64,000 nt of DNA from JAOTVV01 sp041602035 (GTDB lineage Bacteria > Gemmatimonadota > Gemmatimonadetes > Gemmatimonadales > GWC2-71-9): NCBI GenBank assembly GCA_041602035.1, contig JBFIHA010000014.1:1-64000 (forward strand), given 5' to 3'. Below are positions 25,178 to 34,499 of this stretch, in pieces. The notes beneath the pieces were generated by a model. That model searched no databases. It was not told the DNA's origin and worked only from the letters and a program-made list of their open reading frames with translations. Within the stretch, counting starts at the first letter, position 1; each line of letters begins with the position of its first letter. A program made the translations under genes and the position numbers.

Positions 25178-26860
25178 TCACGCCGCCGCCGGTCGCAGGA
25201 CGCGCCCAGAGAGCGAAGGGGTGCGCTCGCCGTCTCGAAGCACGAACTCGCCGTTCACCATCACGTGCACCACTCCCGTCGGGTACTGGTGTGGGACCTG
25301 GAACGTCGCCGTGTCGGCTACCGTGTCTGGGTCGAACACCACGATGTCGGCGAACCCACCGGCAGTGAGATGACCGCGACCTTCCAGGCGAACGCGCCGG
25401 GCCGGCATCAACGTCATCTTGTGGATCGCGGTCTCCAGGGACATTGCGCGCCGCTCTCGGCAATACTGCCCCAACACGCGTGGGAACGTCCCGAAGCTTC
25501 GCGGATGCGGCGTGCCGGATGCGAGCGGTCCCGACGTGGCCAGTGCCGATCCATCCGAGCACACCATGCCCAGTGGATGAGCGAGGAAGGCCTGAGTGTT
25601 CTCCTCGCTCATGCCGAACCCCACCATACCGGTTCGTCCGCGATCGTCTCGGATGATCCGGAGCAGGAGGTCGTAGGGTTCCTCGGTTCGATCAGTGGCG
25701 AGTGTGCCAAGTCGGTGACCGACCGCCCAATCGAGCGACGGCTCGGCGGTGGCAGTGACCTGGACGGCATCCCAGCTTCCGAGCTGGGCCACCTTCTCCC
25801 TGACTGCTCGTTCGATCGTCGTCGCCGTGTCAGGCGTGGCAAGACGGCGCAGCAGGCCATCCACGCCGCCGTCCCGCGCCCAGACCGGGAACAGTGACGT
25901 GAGCCCGGTACTGTATGCGATGTAGGGGTATCGGTCGTACGCTACGTCGATGCCGTCTTGGCGTGCCGCCACCAACGCGTCGAGGATGGGCGTGGCCTTC
26001 CACCAATTGCGTCGGCCCTGGGCCTTGAGGTGGGAGATCTGCACCGGCACCGCGGCAAGGCGCCCCACGTTAAGTGCCTCCTCGACCGCGGCGGCCAGAT
26101 GGTCGTCTTCGTTGCGCAGGTGCGAGGCATACGGCAGACCGGTTCCCTGGAGCGCCGTCGCCATGGCCACCAGCTCTTCCAGGTCGGCAAACCCTCCCGG
26201 GACGTACTCGAGCCCGGTCGAGATACCGCACGCGCCCGACGCGAGCGCCTCCCTGGCAAGCCGGTGCATCCGGGCGATCTCGTCGGACGTGGCGGGTCGG
26301 TTCTCGTCGCCGATCAGGAGGGTGCGAATGGTCCCGTGCCCGACCATGCTCGCCAGGTTCACCGCCGTGCCTTGCCACTGGAGCTGCGCGAAAAAGCCCG
26401 CCAGGTCGCTGAACGCGAGATCGACCCCGTACCGGTCCCGATAGCGTTCCCGGACCCGGGTGGCGGTCTCGGGGCTCCACGGACCGACCGAGCCGCCGTC
26501 TTGCCCCGTGATCTCGGTGGTCACCCCCTGGCGGATCTTGCTTTCGGCCAGCGGGCTCAGGAAGAGATCGAGGTCTGTGTGCGAGTGGATGTCGACAAAG
26601 CCGGGCGCGACCGCCAACCGCTCCACCGAAATCTCCGCAGCACCCGACCGACGGATGTGGCGAGCGACGTCGGCGATGCGGTCGCCCGTGATGAGCACGT
26701 CCGCCTCGATCGGCGCAGCGCCGGTCCCGTCGAACACGAGGCCGCCGCGAAACAGCACGTCGGCAACGGAATGGGCGCTGCCACGGGCTCGAGGCCAGGG
26801 CATCGCGATCCCGCTGGCGGCGGCGGCGGCGGACGCCTGAACGAACTCCCGGCGGTTCAT
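25178..26860 (-). CDS. N-acyl-D-amino-acid deacylase (amidohydrolase), Tat-exported
   Basis: A 560-aa protein. The N-terminus MNRREFVQAS has a twin-arginine pattern followed by an Ala-rich stretch. The D-aminoacylase signatures follow: FVDIHSHTDLDLF (His92, His94), GACGISTGLEYVPG, YASHLRNEDDHL, VQISHLKAQG and MVCSDGSALAT (metal Asp). It hydrolyses N-acyl-D-amino acids, probably in the periplasm. Start ATG 26860 was chosen for the Tat signal; the frame is open far upstream but overlaps the next gene. Immediate neighbours are other exported hydrolases. Confidence 0.9.
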   Translation of the reverse strand: MNRREFVQASAAAAASGIAMPWPRARGSAHSVADVLFRGGLVFDGTGAAPIEADVLITGDRIADVARHIRRSGAAEISVERLAVAPGFVDIHSHTDLDLFLSPLAESKIRQGVTTEITGQDGGSVGPWSPETATRVRERYRDRYGVDLAFSDLAGFFAQLQWQGTAVNLASMVGHGTIRTLLIGDENRPATSDEIARMHRLAREALASGACGISTGLEYVPGGFADLEELVAMATALQGTGLPYASHLRNEDDHLAAAVEEALNVGRLAAVPVQISHLKAQGRRNWWKATPILDALVAARQDGIDVAYDRYPYIAYSTGLTSLFPVWARDGGVDGLLRRLATPDTATTIERAVREKVAQLGSWDAVQVTATAEPSLDWAVGHRLGTLATDRTEEPYDLLLRIIRDDRGRTGMVGFGMSEENTQAFLAHPLGMVCSDGSALATSGPLASGTPHPRSFGTFPRVLGQYCRERRAMSLETAIHKMTLMPARRVRLEGRGHLTAGGFADIVVFDPDTVADTATFQVPHQYPTGVVHVMVNGEFVLRDGERTPSLSGRVLRPAAA

Positions 26861-26877
26861 TGTGGCATCATCGCAGC

Positions 26878-28056
26878 TCAGAAGTGCGCTTGGAACAGGC
26901 GGATCTGCACCGCTGGGCTCGGGCGGATCCGCCCGTCGCGTGACAGCTGCGGCACGGTGGCCGGTAGTGGGAGCGGAAGGTCCATTGCCACTCGACGGTC
27001 GAGCGTGATCAGGGCGAGCCGCGGTGTGCCCGACGCCTCGCGGCGTTCCAGCGGCCGACGTCGGCTCGCCAGGGCCGCCCCTAGGCCGAGTCCGACGGTC
27101 GCCCCCGCCGTAGGGATCAGAACTGCTGCCTGGTCGTCGTCCACCTCGAATAGGAGATCCAGTCCGAGGCCCGCGATGCCGCCGGCCAGTCCCGCGGCCG
27201 ACGTGATCCTGACCTGGCCCGTTGATGGCCGCCAGGCGCTGGCGATCGGCAGCGCGGCAGCCATGAACGCGTTTCCCCCGAGCAGGGTCGTCGTGAGCAG
27301 CGTGTTGCTTTCGGCGCCTGCGAGTACGCCGGCGGCGAACCCGTACCACGTGCCCCAGAGGCTCGCGTGGCGGATCAGCGCGGCCGTTCCGTCGTTCACG
27401 TCGACCCGTGTGAGTGCCAACCCCGTCCCGATCCCGGCCGCACCACCGACGAGGAGCGCCGCAAACACAGCTTCGTCGGGGGTGGACGAGTCGCACACTT
27501 CCCCGGTTGGCGTCTGAAAGCAGAACTCATCGTCCCCGATGCCCAGGATCTCGCGCCATCCGGCGGCCTGCCAACTGAGCCAGACGGTGCTGAGCGAGTA
27601 GAGGCCGGCCTGGCCCGCCGTCATCGGAGTCGCGCTCGCGTACGCTCTGGAGGCAAAGAAGCCCAGCGGCGCACCGATCAGAAGGCCAGCCCCGTACGGC
27701 GCCGCGGTCTCCGCCCCGAACGCCGCTGGCGCGGCGATCCCGAGCCAGCTCATGAAAAGGGTGTTCCACACCACGAAGGCGGTTCGTCCTCCGCCAAGCG
27801 TCACTGCCCTGCGGAATCCCGCGAGGAGATCGGCGGCGCGAGCGGCCGCCGGGGTCCCGGGGTACCGGTCCACAACGTAGCGGAGGAGTTCCTCGGCCGC
27901 ATCATGGCGGCCGCGCGCGTCCAGCTCGCGCGCCGCCTGCACGAGTATCGCGGCCGTGTCGGCAGGTGTCTGCTGCGCTGCCGCTGTGGTGGTGCGTAGT
28001 GTGGAGGCCGCGAAGCCGAGGCACAGCGCGAGGAGGAAAGACCGGAGGTGTCGCAT
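26878..28056 (-). CDS. Exported protein with TPR-like N-terminus and glycine-rich hydrophobic segments
   Basis: A 392-aa protein that I do not recognise. Residues 1-28 form a signal peptide ending TTAAAQQ. Residues 30-85 resemble one or two TPR helices (AARELDARGRHDAAEELLRY, DRYPGTPAA), as in outer-membrane assembly lipoproteins. The rest has many Gly/Ala hydrophobic stretches and could be membrane-embedded or a small barrel. Two cysteines (CFQTPTGEVC) could form a disulfide. It sits 5 bp after the amidase gene and 17 bp before the deacylase. Confidence 0.7.
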   Translation of the reverse strand: MRHLRSFLLALCLGFAASTLRTTTAAAQQTPADTAAILVQAARELDARGRHDAAEELLRYVVDRYPGTPAAARAADLLAGFRRAVTLGGGRTAFVVWNTLFMSWLGIAAPAAFGAETAAPYGAGLLIGAPLGFFASRAYASATPMTAGQAGLYSLSTVWLSWQAAGWREILGIGDDEFCFQTPTGEVCDSSTPDEAVFAALLVGGAAGIGTGLALTRVDVNDGTAALIRHASLWGTWYGFAAGVLAGAESNTLLTTTLLGGNAFMAAALPIASAWRPSTGQVRITSAAGLAGGIAGLGLDLLFEVDDDQAAVLIPTAGATVGLGLGAALASRRRPLERREASGTPRLALITLDRRVAMDLPLPLPATVPQLSRDGRIRPSPAVQIRLFQAHF

Positions 28057-28061
28057 AGACT

Positions 28062-29780
28062 CTAGGGAAACGTGGGCGGCCGCCGAAGGTGAAAGCCAGT
28101 GGCGTCTTGGTAGGCTTTGGCCACGGCGAGCAGCTCAGCTTCCCCGAACAGTGTGCCGATGAACGAGATGCTGACCGGCGTGCCGTCGTCTCGGAACCCA
28201 TTGGGCACGGTGACTGCCGGATGGCCGGTGAGATTCGTGGTGAGCAGGACGCTCCCGCCGTAGGACGGCGTGATGAACACGTCGATGCCGTCCATGACCG
28301 CCTGCATGCGTCCCATGAGCATGGTGCGAACACGATTCGCTTGGATGTACTCGACGGCGGGAATGAGGCGGGAGTGTCGGAAGACGTTGGGCCACGCCTG
28401 TTCCACCTGTCGGACCATGAGATCGTCACGATTGCTGCGGGTGAGGTCGTCGAAGGCAGCGGCGGCCTCGGCGCTGAGGATGAACCGGAGCGCATCCACC
28501 GGAATGTCGGTCGGGAGCTCGACCGGGATGAGCTCCGCACCCAGGTTTCGCAGCACGGCGAGGGCCGGCGTGTCGAAGTCGGGTCCCTCACGCTCTGCGT
28601 CGAAGGCGCTCTTGTAGTATCCGATGCGCAGCGAGGTGACTGGCAGGTGCGCGTCCCAGTTGAACGGCAGGTCCCGAGCGGTCGGATCCTTCCCGTCCGC
28701 ACCGTGGATGGCGTCGAACACCAGGGCGCAGTCCTCCACCGAGCGACAGATGGGTCCGAGCTTGTCCATGGTCCAGGAAAGGGCCATGGCGCCGTGGCGG
28801 CTCACGCGCCCGAACGTGGGTCGCAGTCCCGTTGCCCCGCAGCGCGTGGACGGGGAGACGATCGAGCCCAATGTCTCACTCCCGATACTGAACCCCACCA
28901 GGCCAGCCACGGTGGCCGACGCCGATCCTGCCGACGATCCGGACGAACCCTGTTCGAGGTTCCACGGGTTCCGGGTCTTGCCTCCGAACCATACGTCGCC
29001 CCACGCGAGCGCACCCAGCGTGAGTTTCGCGATCAGGACGGCGCCGGCCTCCGCCAGACGGTGCACGACGGTCGCGTCATACGGGAGCGTCTGGTCCTCG
29101 TACGGCTTGGCTCCCCAGGTCGTTCGGTACTCGTCTTCAGCCAGGAGGTCCTTGGCCCCCCACGGAATACCGTGCAACGGGCCCCGCACCACTCCTCGTG
29201 CAAGCTCTGCGTCCGCCCGGTGTGCCTGCCGCATCGCCAAGTCCTCGGTCAGCGTGATGAGGCACTCGAGTTGGGAGCCGAATCGCTTCAGGCGATCCAG
29301 GTACATGGTTGCGAGCTCGACCGAGGTTACCTGGTGTGTCCGGAGGAGTTCCGCGAGGTCGGTGATCGACCAGAAGGCAACGCCTTCGAGGTTCGTCGGT
29401 CGGGTGACGGATCGCCGTGTGCGGCGCCGCCGGCGCGACGCCACGGTTGCCGGTCCGCCAGGCAGGACGGGATCGAACCGTACGGCCGGAACCACGTCAT
29501 TGGGGAGGCGCACGGCCCGGAGCTTCTCGTAGGCCTCGAGATTCGAGTTGACGCCATCCAGCATGAGTTCGCGTTCGGCGTCGGTGAACTCGAGCCCGGC
29601 CACCGCTTCGGCGTTGGCGAGCATGTCCTTCGTGATCTTGCCGCCTTGGGATAGCGCCCAGAGGGTGGCGGGGAAGGCCGAGCTACCCAGACCGAGACCC
29701 GTGAGATACGCCATGAAGCGGCGGCGAGCGATGGTGGTGTGCGCAGTGGTGCCCTTCAGTCGGATCGATCGCTGGTCCAT
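28062..29780 (-). CDS. Amidase (amidase-signature family), probably Tat-exported
   Basis: A 572-aa amidase-signature enzyme. The catalytic Ser-cisSer-Lys set is visible: Lys in PWGAKDLLAED, GSSGSSAGSASATVAG and SIGSETLGSI. It carries an N-terminal extension of about 140 residues with a twin-arginine-like ARRRFMAYLTGLGLG and a helical segment, so it probably acts outside the cytoplasm. It is not GatA: no gatB/gatC nearby, and the extension is atypical. It leads the tight minus-strand run that includes the D-aminoacylase. Substrate unknown, plausibly peptide or acyl amides. Confidence 0.87.
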   Translation of the reverse strand: MDQRSIRLKGTTAHTTIARRRFMAYLTGLGLGSSAFPATLWALSQGGKITKDMLANAEAVAGLEFTDAERELMLDGVNSNLEAYEKLRAVRLPNDVVPAVRFDPVLPGGPATVASRRRRRTRRSVTRPTNLEGVAFWSITDLAELLRTHQVTSVELATMYLDRLKRFGSQLECLITLTEDLAMRQAHRADAELARGVVRGPLHGIPWGAKDLLAEDEYRTTWGAKPYEDQTLPYDATVVHRLAEAGAVLIAKLTLGALAWGDVWFGGKTRNPWNLEQGSSGSSAGSASATVAGLVGFSIGSETLGSIVSPSTRCGATGLRPTFGRVSRHGAMALSWTMDKLGPICRSVEDCALVFDAIHGADGKDPTARDLPFNWDAHLPVTSLRIGYYKSAFDAEREGPDFDTPALAVLRNLGAELIPVELPTDIPVDALRFILSAEAAAAFDDLTRSNRDDLMVRQVEQAWPNVFRHSRLIPAVEYIQANRVRTMLMGRMQAVMDGIDVFITPSYGGSVLLTTNLTGHPAVTVPNGFRDDGTPVSISFIGTLFGEAELLAVAKAYQDATGFHLRRPPTFP

Positions 29781-29883
29781 ATGCGGGCCGCCGGTCGGGG
29801 TGTGAGGCGATGTGGGCCTGCTGGGTCGGTAGGTCGGCGGCCGCCCGTCCCGAGTCTGGGCATGGGGCGGGCGGGGCTCGCCG

Positions 29884-30342
29884 TTAGCGGTTCAGCGTGA
29901 AGGTCCAACTCTTCTCCATCCGGACCCGTACCGCGTGCTCACCGATCATGCCGGGTGTGAAGACACATGTCTGGACCCAGTGCTCGAACGTCCGGTTGAG
30001 CGCGCTGTTGTTGGTGCGGATGACGCGAGTGAACCGTCGCTCGACCTTCCCATCCTTGCCGACCACGAACTCGAGCGTGAATTCCACCGGTCCCATGCGG
30101 CGGTCGAGTTCGGGGCGCCGCTCGAACGAAAAGGTGCTCACGTCCCCCCGGATGCGATCGGGATCGAATCGGGGGCAGTTGATCTCCTCCGGTAGGCTGT
30201 CGATCAGGGGGAGGCCTGCCACGCTGTCCCTGGCGTCGAAGATCTGCTTCAGGTCGAGCGTGTCGGGGTCCACCTGGGCCGATGCGGCAACCGGGCAGAG
30301 GGTGAGGGCGAGTCCGCTGATCACTGCGATGCAGAGGCGCAT
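29884..30342 (-). CDS. Small exported protein with TonB C-terminal-like domain
   Basis: A 152-aa protein with a signal peptide (ALTLCPVAASAQ). Residues 80-150 fit the TonB C-terminal pattern: VEFTLEFVVGKDGKVE, then NNSALNRTFEHWVQTCVFTPG and VRVRMEKSWTFTLN. No transmembrane anchor or proline-rich linker is present, so it is not a classical TonB. Two cysteines (NCPRF, QTCVF) may pair. Function unknown. Confidence 0.68.
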   Translation of the reverse strand: MRLCIAVISGLALTLCPVAASAQVDPDTLDLKQIFDARDSVAGLPLIDSLPEEINCPRFDPDRIRGDVSTFSFERRPELDRRMGPVEFTLEFVVGKDGKVERRFTRVIRTNNSALNRTFEHWVQTCVFTPGMIGEHAVRVRMEKSWTFTLNR

Positions 30343-30465
30343 GGTGTCACTCCGTCGGCTAGAGACGCGCCCCCTGGGGCGCCCGAACGGGTCTCACGAA
30401 AGCTACGGTGCCAAGTTACTGGCGCCAGGTGGGGAGCGTTCGAGCCATCGTACCGGCCGGCCTCT

Positions 30466-30876
30466 TCAGGCGGTGAGGGCCACCATGGCCCTCTCGAGTT
30501 TGGATCGCACCTCGTCGGCCAACGGCTTCACGCTCGCCTTCTTGGTGATCCCGAGTTGTTGGACCGGGTCGAGCGCGGCCACGACGCTCGTTCCTGGCCG
30601 ATCCGATGCGTAGACGATGACGTTGCAGGGCAGGAGCAGGCCGATGTCCCGCTCGGCCGTCAGCGCACGATGCGCGAGCGGGGGATTGCAGGCGCCGAGG
30701 ATGACATATGGCCGAAACTCGACGTCCAACTTCTGTTTGAGCGTTCCCTTCACGTCGATCTCGGTCAGCACGCCGAATCCTTCCTTTGCCAGCTCGTCGC
30801 GCACGCGTGCGACCGCCTGGTCGAAAGCCAAGGGGATCTCGACGCTGAATCCGTAGCCTATGTCTTGCAGTGGCAT
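30466..30876 (-). CDS. DUF302 domain protein
   Basis: A 136-aa protein fully matching DUF302: FDQAVARVRDELAKEGFGVLTEIDV, YVILGACNPPLAHRAL with the conserved CNPxxAxxAL, then GLLLPCNVIVY. Family members are small soluble proteins of unknown role. The start at 30876 is supported by a near-perfect AGGAGGAG eight bases upstream; the frame is open to 30912 but would remove that site from use. It is divergent from the cytochrome oxidase operon. Confidence 0.88.
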   Translation of the reverse strand: MPLQDIGYGFSVEIPLAFDQAVARVRDELAKEGFGVLTEIDVKGTLKQKLDVEFRPYVILGACNPPLAHRALTAERDIGLLLPCNVIVYASDRPGTSVVAALDPVQQLGITKKASVKPLADEVRSKLERAMVALTA

Positions 30877-30962
30877 GACGTTGCTCCTCCTGATCGTAGT
30901 TCGAAGTGGCACCGAGGGTGAAAGGTAGCTGGACCGGACCCAACTCGATCAGTGGCTGTGCG

Positions 30963-30991
30963 TTGACCTAACGGGAGTCGATTGCTAGAAT
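30963..30991 (+). promoter_or_regulatory. Sigma-70 promoter of the cytochrome oxidase operon
   Basis: TTGACC (30963-30968) and TAGAAT (30986-30991) are separated by exactly 17 bp, the best sigma-70 match in the window. Transcription would start near 30998, upstream of the TTG at 31039 and downstream of the alternative TTG at 30982. It therefore also decides the coxB start. Confidence 0.6.
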
Positions 30992-31038
30992 TCCGCCGCC
31001 TCGCCCCAACGCGAGTTCGATCAAATAAGGAAAGCTTC

Positions 31039-32073
31039 TTGGCACAATCATTTCGTCGAGCAAGGGAGTTGGTCAGCGGCCGCCCAGGGGTGGTCCTCGC
31101 CGCGATCCTCGTGGTCGCGGCGGCGGCATGCTCGGGCGAGTATCCGCAGTCCACGTTGCACCCCACAGCCGATTTCGGCGAGCAGATCGACGTGTTGTTC
31201 CGCACGATCTTCTGGTGGGCCGTGGGGGTCTTCGTGGTCGTCGAGTCGGCGCTGATCTTCGTGCTGTTCCGGTATCGGGACCGCCGGGGTGCGGCAGACC
31301 CCAAGCATGTCCACGGCCACACGCTGCTCGAGGTGGCGTGGACCCTCGCACCGGCCGTCGTGCTGGTGTTCATCGCGGTGCCGACGATCCGCACCATCTT
31401 CCGGACGGAGCAAGCCCCTCCGGCGGACGCGCTCACGGTCGAGGTGATCGGGCATCAGTGGTGGTGGGAGTTCCGCTACCCCGAGTCGGGAGTAGTCACG
31501 GCCAACGAAATGCACGTTCCCCAGGGACGGACCGTGGTGCTGTCGATGACCTCCGAGGACGTGATTCACTCCTTCTGGGTACCCAAGCTCGGCGGCAAGC
31601 GCGACGTGATTCCTGGCCGCACCACGCGGATCGTATTCACCCCCGATTCGATCGGCGAGGTATACGGGCAGTGCGCCGAGTTCTGCGGCGAGTCGCACGC
31701 CAACATGCGCTTCCGTGTCATGGTGGACACGCCGGAGGCGTTCGCAGCCTGGGTCGATCGCCAGCGTCAGCCGGCACCGCCGGCCGACTCGCTGGACGAG
31801 CAGCAGCGACTGGGGGCGCAGGTGTACATGAGCAAGGGCTGCCTTGCGTGTCACGCCATCCAGGGTGTGTCAGCCGGTGTGCTCGGTCCTGACCTGACCC
31901 ACGTGGGGAGTCGGACCACCGTGGCCTCGGGGATCCTTCCCAACACCGCGGAAGGGCTCGCGCGGTGGCTGCGCAATCCACCTGCGGAGAAGCCGGGGAG
32001 CCTCATGCCGATGGTTCCGATGACGGATGACGAGATCGGCGCGCTCGTCGCCTACCTTCTGCGCCTGAACTGA
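31039..32073 (+). CDS. ctaC: Cytochrome c oxidase subunit II with fused cytochrome c (caa3 type)
   Basis: A 344-aa lipoprotein (AAAACSGE lipobox) with two membrane helices, then the cupredoxin CuA domain: GHQWWWEFRYP, IHSFWVP and CAEFCGESHANM (Cys212, Glu214, Cys216, His220, Met). A C-terminal cytochrome c domain follows, with CLACH (Cys268-His272) and a distal Met in LMPMVPM. It accepts electrons and passes them to subunit I. TTG start at 31039 with AAGGAAAG upstream; the TTG at 30982 lies inside the promoter. Confidence 0.93.
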   Translation: MAQSFRRARELVSGRPGVVLAAILVVAAAACSGEYPQSTLHPTADFGEQIDVLFRTIFWWAVGVFVVVESALIFVLFRYRDRRGAADPKHVHGHTLLEVAWTLAPAVVLVFIAVPTIRTIFRTEQAPPADALTVEVIGHQWWWEFRYPESGVVTANEMHVPQGRTVVLSMTSEDVIHSFWVPKLGGKRDVIPGRTTRIVFTPDSIGEVYGQCAEFCGESHANMRFRVMVDTPEAFAAWVDRQRQPAPPADSLDEQQRLGAQVYMSKGCLACHAIQGVSAGVLGPDLTHVGSRTTVASGILPNTAEGLARWLRNPPAEKPGSLMPMVPMTDDEIGALVAYLLRLN

Positions 32074-32087
32074 GGGAGACCGCCAGC

Positions 32088-33899
32088 ATGGCCACATCGG
32101 TTGCGCAGCATGCCCCGGCGGGTCCCGCGACCCTGGGTGCGCGCCTCTGGAGCTGGATCACCACGACCGACCACAAGCGGATCGGGATCCTCTACGGAGT
32201 CACCGCGTTCGCGTTCTTCCTGCTCGGCGGGCTCGAGGCGCTCATCATTCGGCTGCAGCTCGCGTCGTCGGGGAACACGGTCGTGAGCGCCGAGGCGTAC
32301 AATCAGTTGTTCACGATGCACGGCACGACGATGGTCTTCCTCGCGATCATGCCGTTGTCGGCCGCGTTCTTCAACTTCATCATCCCGCTGCAGATCGGAG
32401 CCCGGGACGTCGCGTTCCCGCGCCTGAACGCCTTCAGTTACTGGGTGTTTCTGCTGGGCGGGCTGTTCATGAACGCGAGCTTCCTGGTGGGTGCCGCACC
32501 CAACGGGGGGTGGTTCGGCTACGCCAACCTGACATCCACACAGTACTCGCCGGGTCTGAACATCGACTTCTGGGTGCTCGGCCTCCAGATCCTGGGGATC
32601 GCGTCGATCGCGGCGGGCATCAATTTCATCGTCACGATCATCAACCTGCGCGCGCCGGGCATGAAGCTGATGCGGATGCCGGTGTTCACGTGGATGAGCC
32701 TGGTGACGCAGTTCATCATCGTCACCGCGTTTCCCGTGATCACGGTGGCGCTCGTGTTCTTGATGTTCGACCGGTTCTTCGGGACCACCTTCTACTCCGT
32801 CGCGGCCGGGGGCGACGTGCTGTTGTGGCAGCACCTGTTCTGGCTGTTCGGCCATCCCGAGGTGTACATCCTCATCCTGCCGGCGATGGGCATCATCTCG
32901 GACGTCATCCCGACGTTCTCGCGTAAGCCGCTGTTCGGATACGCGATCGTCGTGTATTCGGGTCTGTTGATCGGGGTGCTGGGTTGGGGCGTGTGGGCGC
33001 ACCACATGTTCCAAGTCGGGCTCGGGCCGATTGCCGACTCGGTGTTCTCCGCTACGACCATGCTGATCGCGATTCCCACGGGCGTGAAGATCTTCAACTG
33101 GATTGCCACGATGTGGGGAGGCAAGATCCGGTTCACGACCTCGATGCTCTTCGCCGTCGGCTTCATCGCGATGTTCATCGTCGGGGGGCTCTCCGGCGTG
33201 ATGCACTCGTCGCCGCCGGCCGACCTGCAGCAGACCGACACGTATTTCGTCGTGGCGCACTTTCATTATGTGCTGTTCGGCGGGTCCATGCTCGGCATCT
33301 TTGCCGGGATCTACTACTGGTGGCCGAAGGTCACCGGTCGGCTGCTGAGCGAGCGGATCGGAAAACTCCACTTCTGGCTCACCGTGATCGGGGCCAACCT
33401 CTCGTTCTTCCCGATGCACTTCATCGGTCTACTCGGGATGCCGCGCCGGATCTACACTTACGATCCCGCCCTCGGGCTCGACACGATGAACCTCGTCGCC
33501 ACGATCGGCGCGTTCACCATGGGTCTTGGCGCTCTGGTGTTCGTGGTGAACGTGATCTGGTCGCGCAGGCGAGGGGAGCTGGCCGGGAACGATCCGTGGG
33601 GTGGGGCCACCCTCGAGTGGGCCATCTCCTCGCCACCACCGGTCTACAACTTCTCGGTGATCCCTGAGGTGAGCAGCCGCCTACCCATGTGGGCGGAGGA
33701 CGGCATGACCCCCGTTCCGGCCACCCCGCCCGCGCCGGTCCACGTGCCTGGTGGCTCGTACTGGCCCGTGGTGGCGGCTATCGGCATCGTCGTGATGGCC
33801 ATCGGGGCCATCCTCAAGTCGCTGTTGATCACGCTGGGTGGGACGGCGGTGCTCGTCGTGAGCATCTATGCGTGGTCATTCGAGCATTTCGAGGTCTGA
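32088..33899 (+). CDS. ctaD: Cytochrome c oxidase subunit I
   Basis: A 603-aa heme-copper oxidase. Heme a ligand His78 (FTMHGTTM); CuB and cross-linked Tyr in HPEVY (His256, Glu258, Tyr260), which marks an A1-type enzyme; CuB His305-His306 (WAHHMF); heme ligands in HFHYVLFGG (His391, His393). It is longer than the usual 530-550 aa: the last 60 residues add two membrane helices, as in Bacillus caa3 CtaD. Start ATG 32088, 14 bp after ctaC. Confidence 0.96.
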   Translation: MATSVAQHAPAGPATLGARLWSWITTTDHKRIGILYGVTAFAFFLLGGLEALIIRLQLASSGNTVVSAEAYNQLFTMHGTTMVFLAIMPLSAAFFNFIIPLQIGARDVAFPRLNAFSYWVFLLGGLFMNASFLVGAAPNGGWFGYANLTSTQYSPGLNIDFWVLGLQILGIASIAAGINFIVTIINLRAPGMKLMRMPVFTWMSLVTQFIIVTAFPVITVALVFLMFDRFFGTTFYSVAAGGDVLLWQHLFWLFGHPEVYILILPAMGIISDVIPTFSRKPLFGYAIVVYSGLLIGVLGWGVWAHHMFQVGLGPIADSVFSATTMLIAIPTGVKIFNWIATMWGGKIRFTTSMLFAVGFIAMFIVGGLSGVMHSSPPADLQQTDTYFVVAHFHYVLFGGSMLGIFAGIYYWWPKVTGRLLSERIGKLHFWLTVIGANLSFFPMHFIGLLGMPRRIYTYDPALGLDTMNLVATIGAFTMGLGALVFVVNVIWSRRRGELAGNDPWGGATLEWAISSPPPVYNFSVIPEVSSRLPMWAEDGMTPVPATPPAPVHVPGGSYWPVVAAIGIVVMAIGAILKSLLITLGGTAVLVVSIYAWSFEHFEV

Positions 33900-33903
33900 C
33901 GTG

Positions 33904-34488
33904 ATGATGCACGCCGCCACTGCCCACCACTCCAGCACGGGGCTCGACAGCAGGAAGCTGGCCTTCTGGATGTTCATCGGGTCGGAGTGCCTGCTGTTCG
34001 GGTCGCTGATCTCGACGTACCTGGTCTACCAGGGCCGCAGCGTGCAGGGACCCACGCCCGAAGAGATCCTCAACATCCCGCTCACCTCCGTCAGCACTTT
34101 CGTGTTGCTGATGTCGAGTCTCGCGATGGTGCTGGCCTTGGCTGCCGTCACCCGCGGTGACCGGACGTGGTCTCGGGTCTGGCTCCTGGCGACGGCGCTG
34201 CTCGGTGTCGGGTTCCTGGGCTTCCAGGCGTACGAGTTCGCGAGCTTCGTTCACGAGGGTCTGACGCTTCGGACCAACCTGTTCGGATCGACCTTCTTCG
34301 TGCTCACGGGGACGCACGGGGCCCACGTGTTTATTGGCGTGGTCTGGCTGCTCACCCTGGTCGTGCGTTCGTTACAGGGAAAGCTCGGGCCCGACAAGGC
34401 GATGAACGTGGAGATCGCCGGCCTCTACTGGCACTTCGTAGACGTCGTCTGGATCGTGATCTTCACGGTCGTCTACCTCCTCTCGTGA
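33904..34488 (+). CDS. ctaE: Cytochrome c oxidase subunit III
   Basis: A 194-aa membrane protein with five helices. Typical subunit III blocks are WMFIGSECLLFGSLISTYL near the N-terminus, FVLTGTHGAHVFIGVVWLL and YWHFVDVVWIVIFTVVYL at the C-terminus. The short form lacks the first two helices, which matches the two extra helices on subunit I. Start ATG 33904 with GAGG ten bases upstream; GTG 33901 and ATG 33907 are alternatives. Confidence 0.94.
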   Translation: MMHAATAHHSSTGLDSRKLAFWMFIGSECLLFGSLISTYLVYQGRSVQGPTPEEILNIPLTSVSTFVLLMSSLAMVLALAAVTRGDRTWSRVWLLATALLGVGFLGFQAYEFASFVHEGLTLRTNLFGSTFFVLTGTHGAHVFIGVVWLLTLVVRSLQGKLGPDKAMNVEIAGLYWHFVDVVWIVIFTVVYLLS

Positions 34489-34499
34489 CGGAAGGCGCC

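Noticed and set aside
30367..30382. GCGCCC-CCTG-GGGCGC hairpin as a terminator of the DUF302 gene
   Set aside because: Short stem, no U tract and nearly 100 bp past the stop; evidence too thin to list.
32052..33419. Minus-strand open frame of about 455 codons over ctaD
   Set aside because: His/Arg/Asp-rich shadow of the cytochrome oxidase gene; no membrane segments or motifs.
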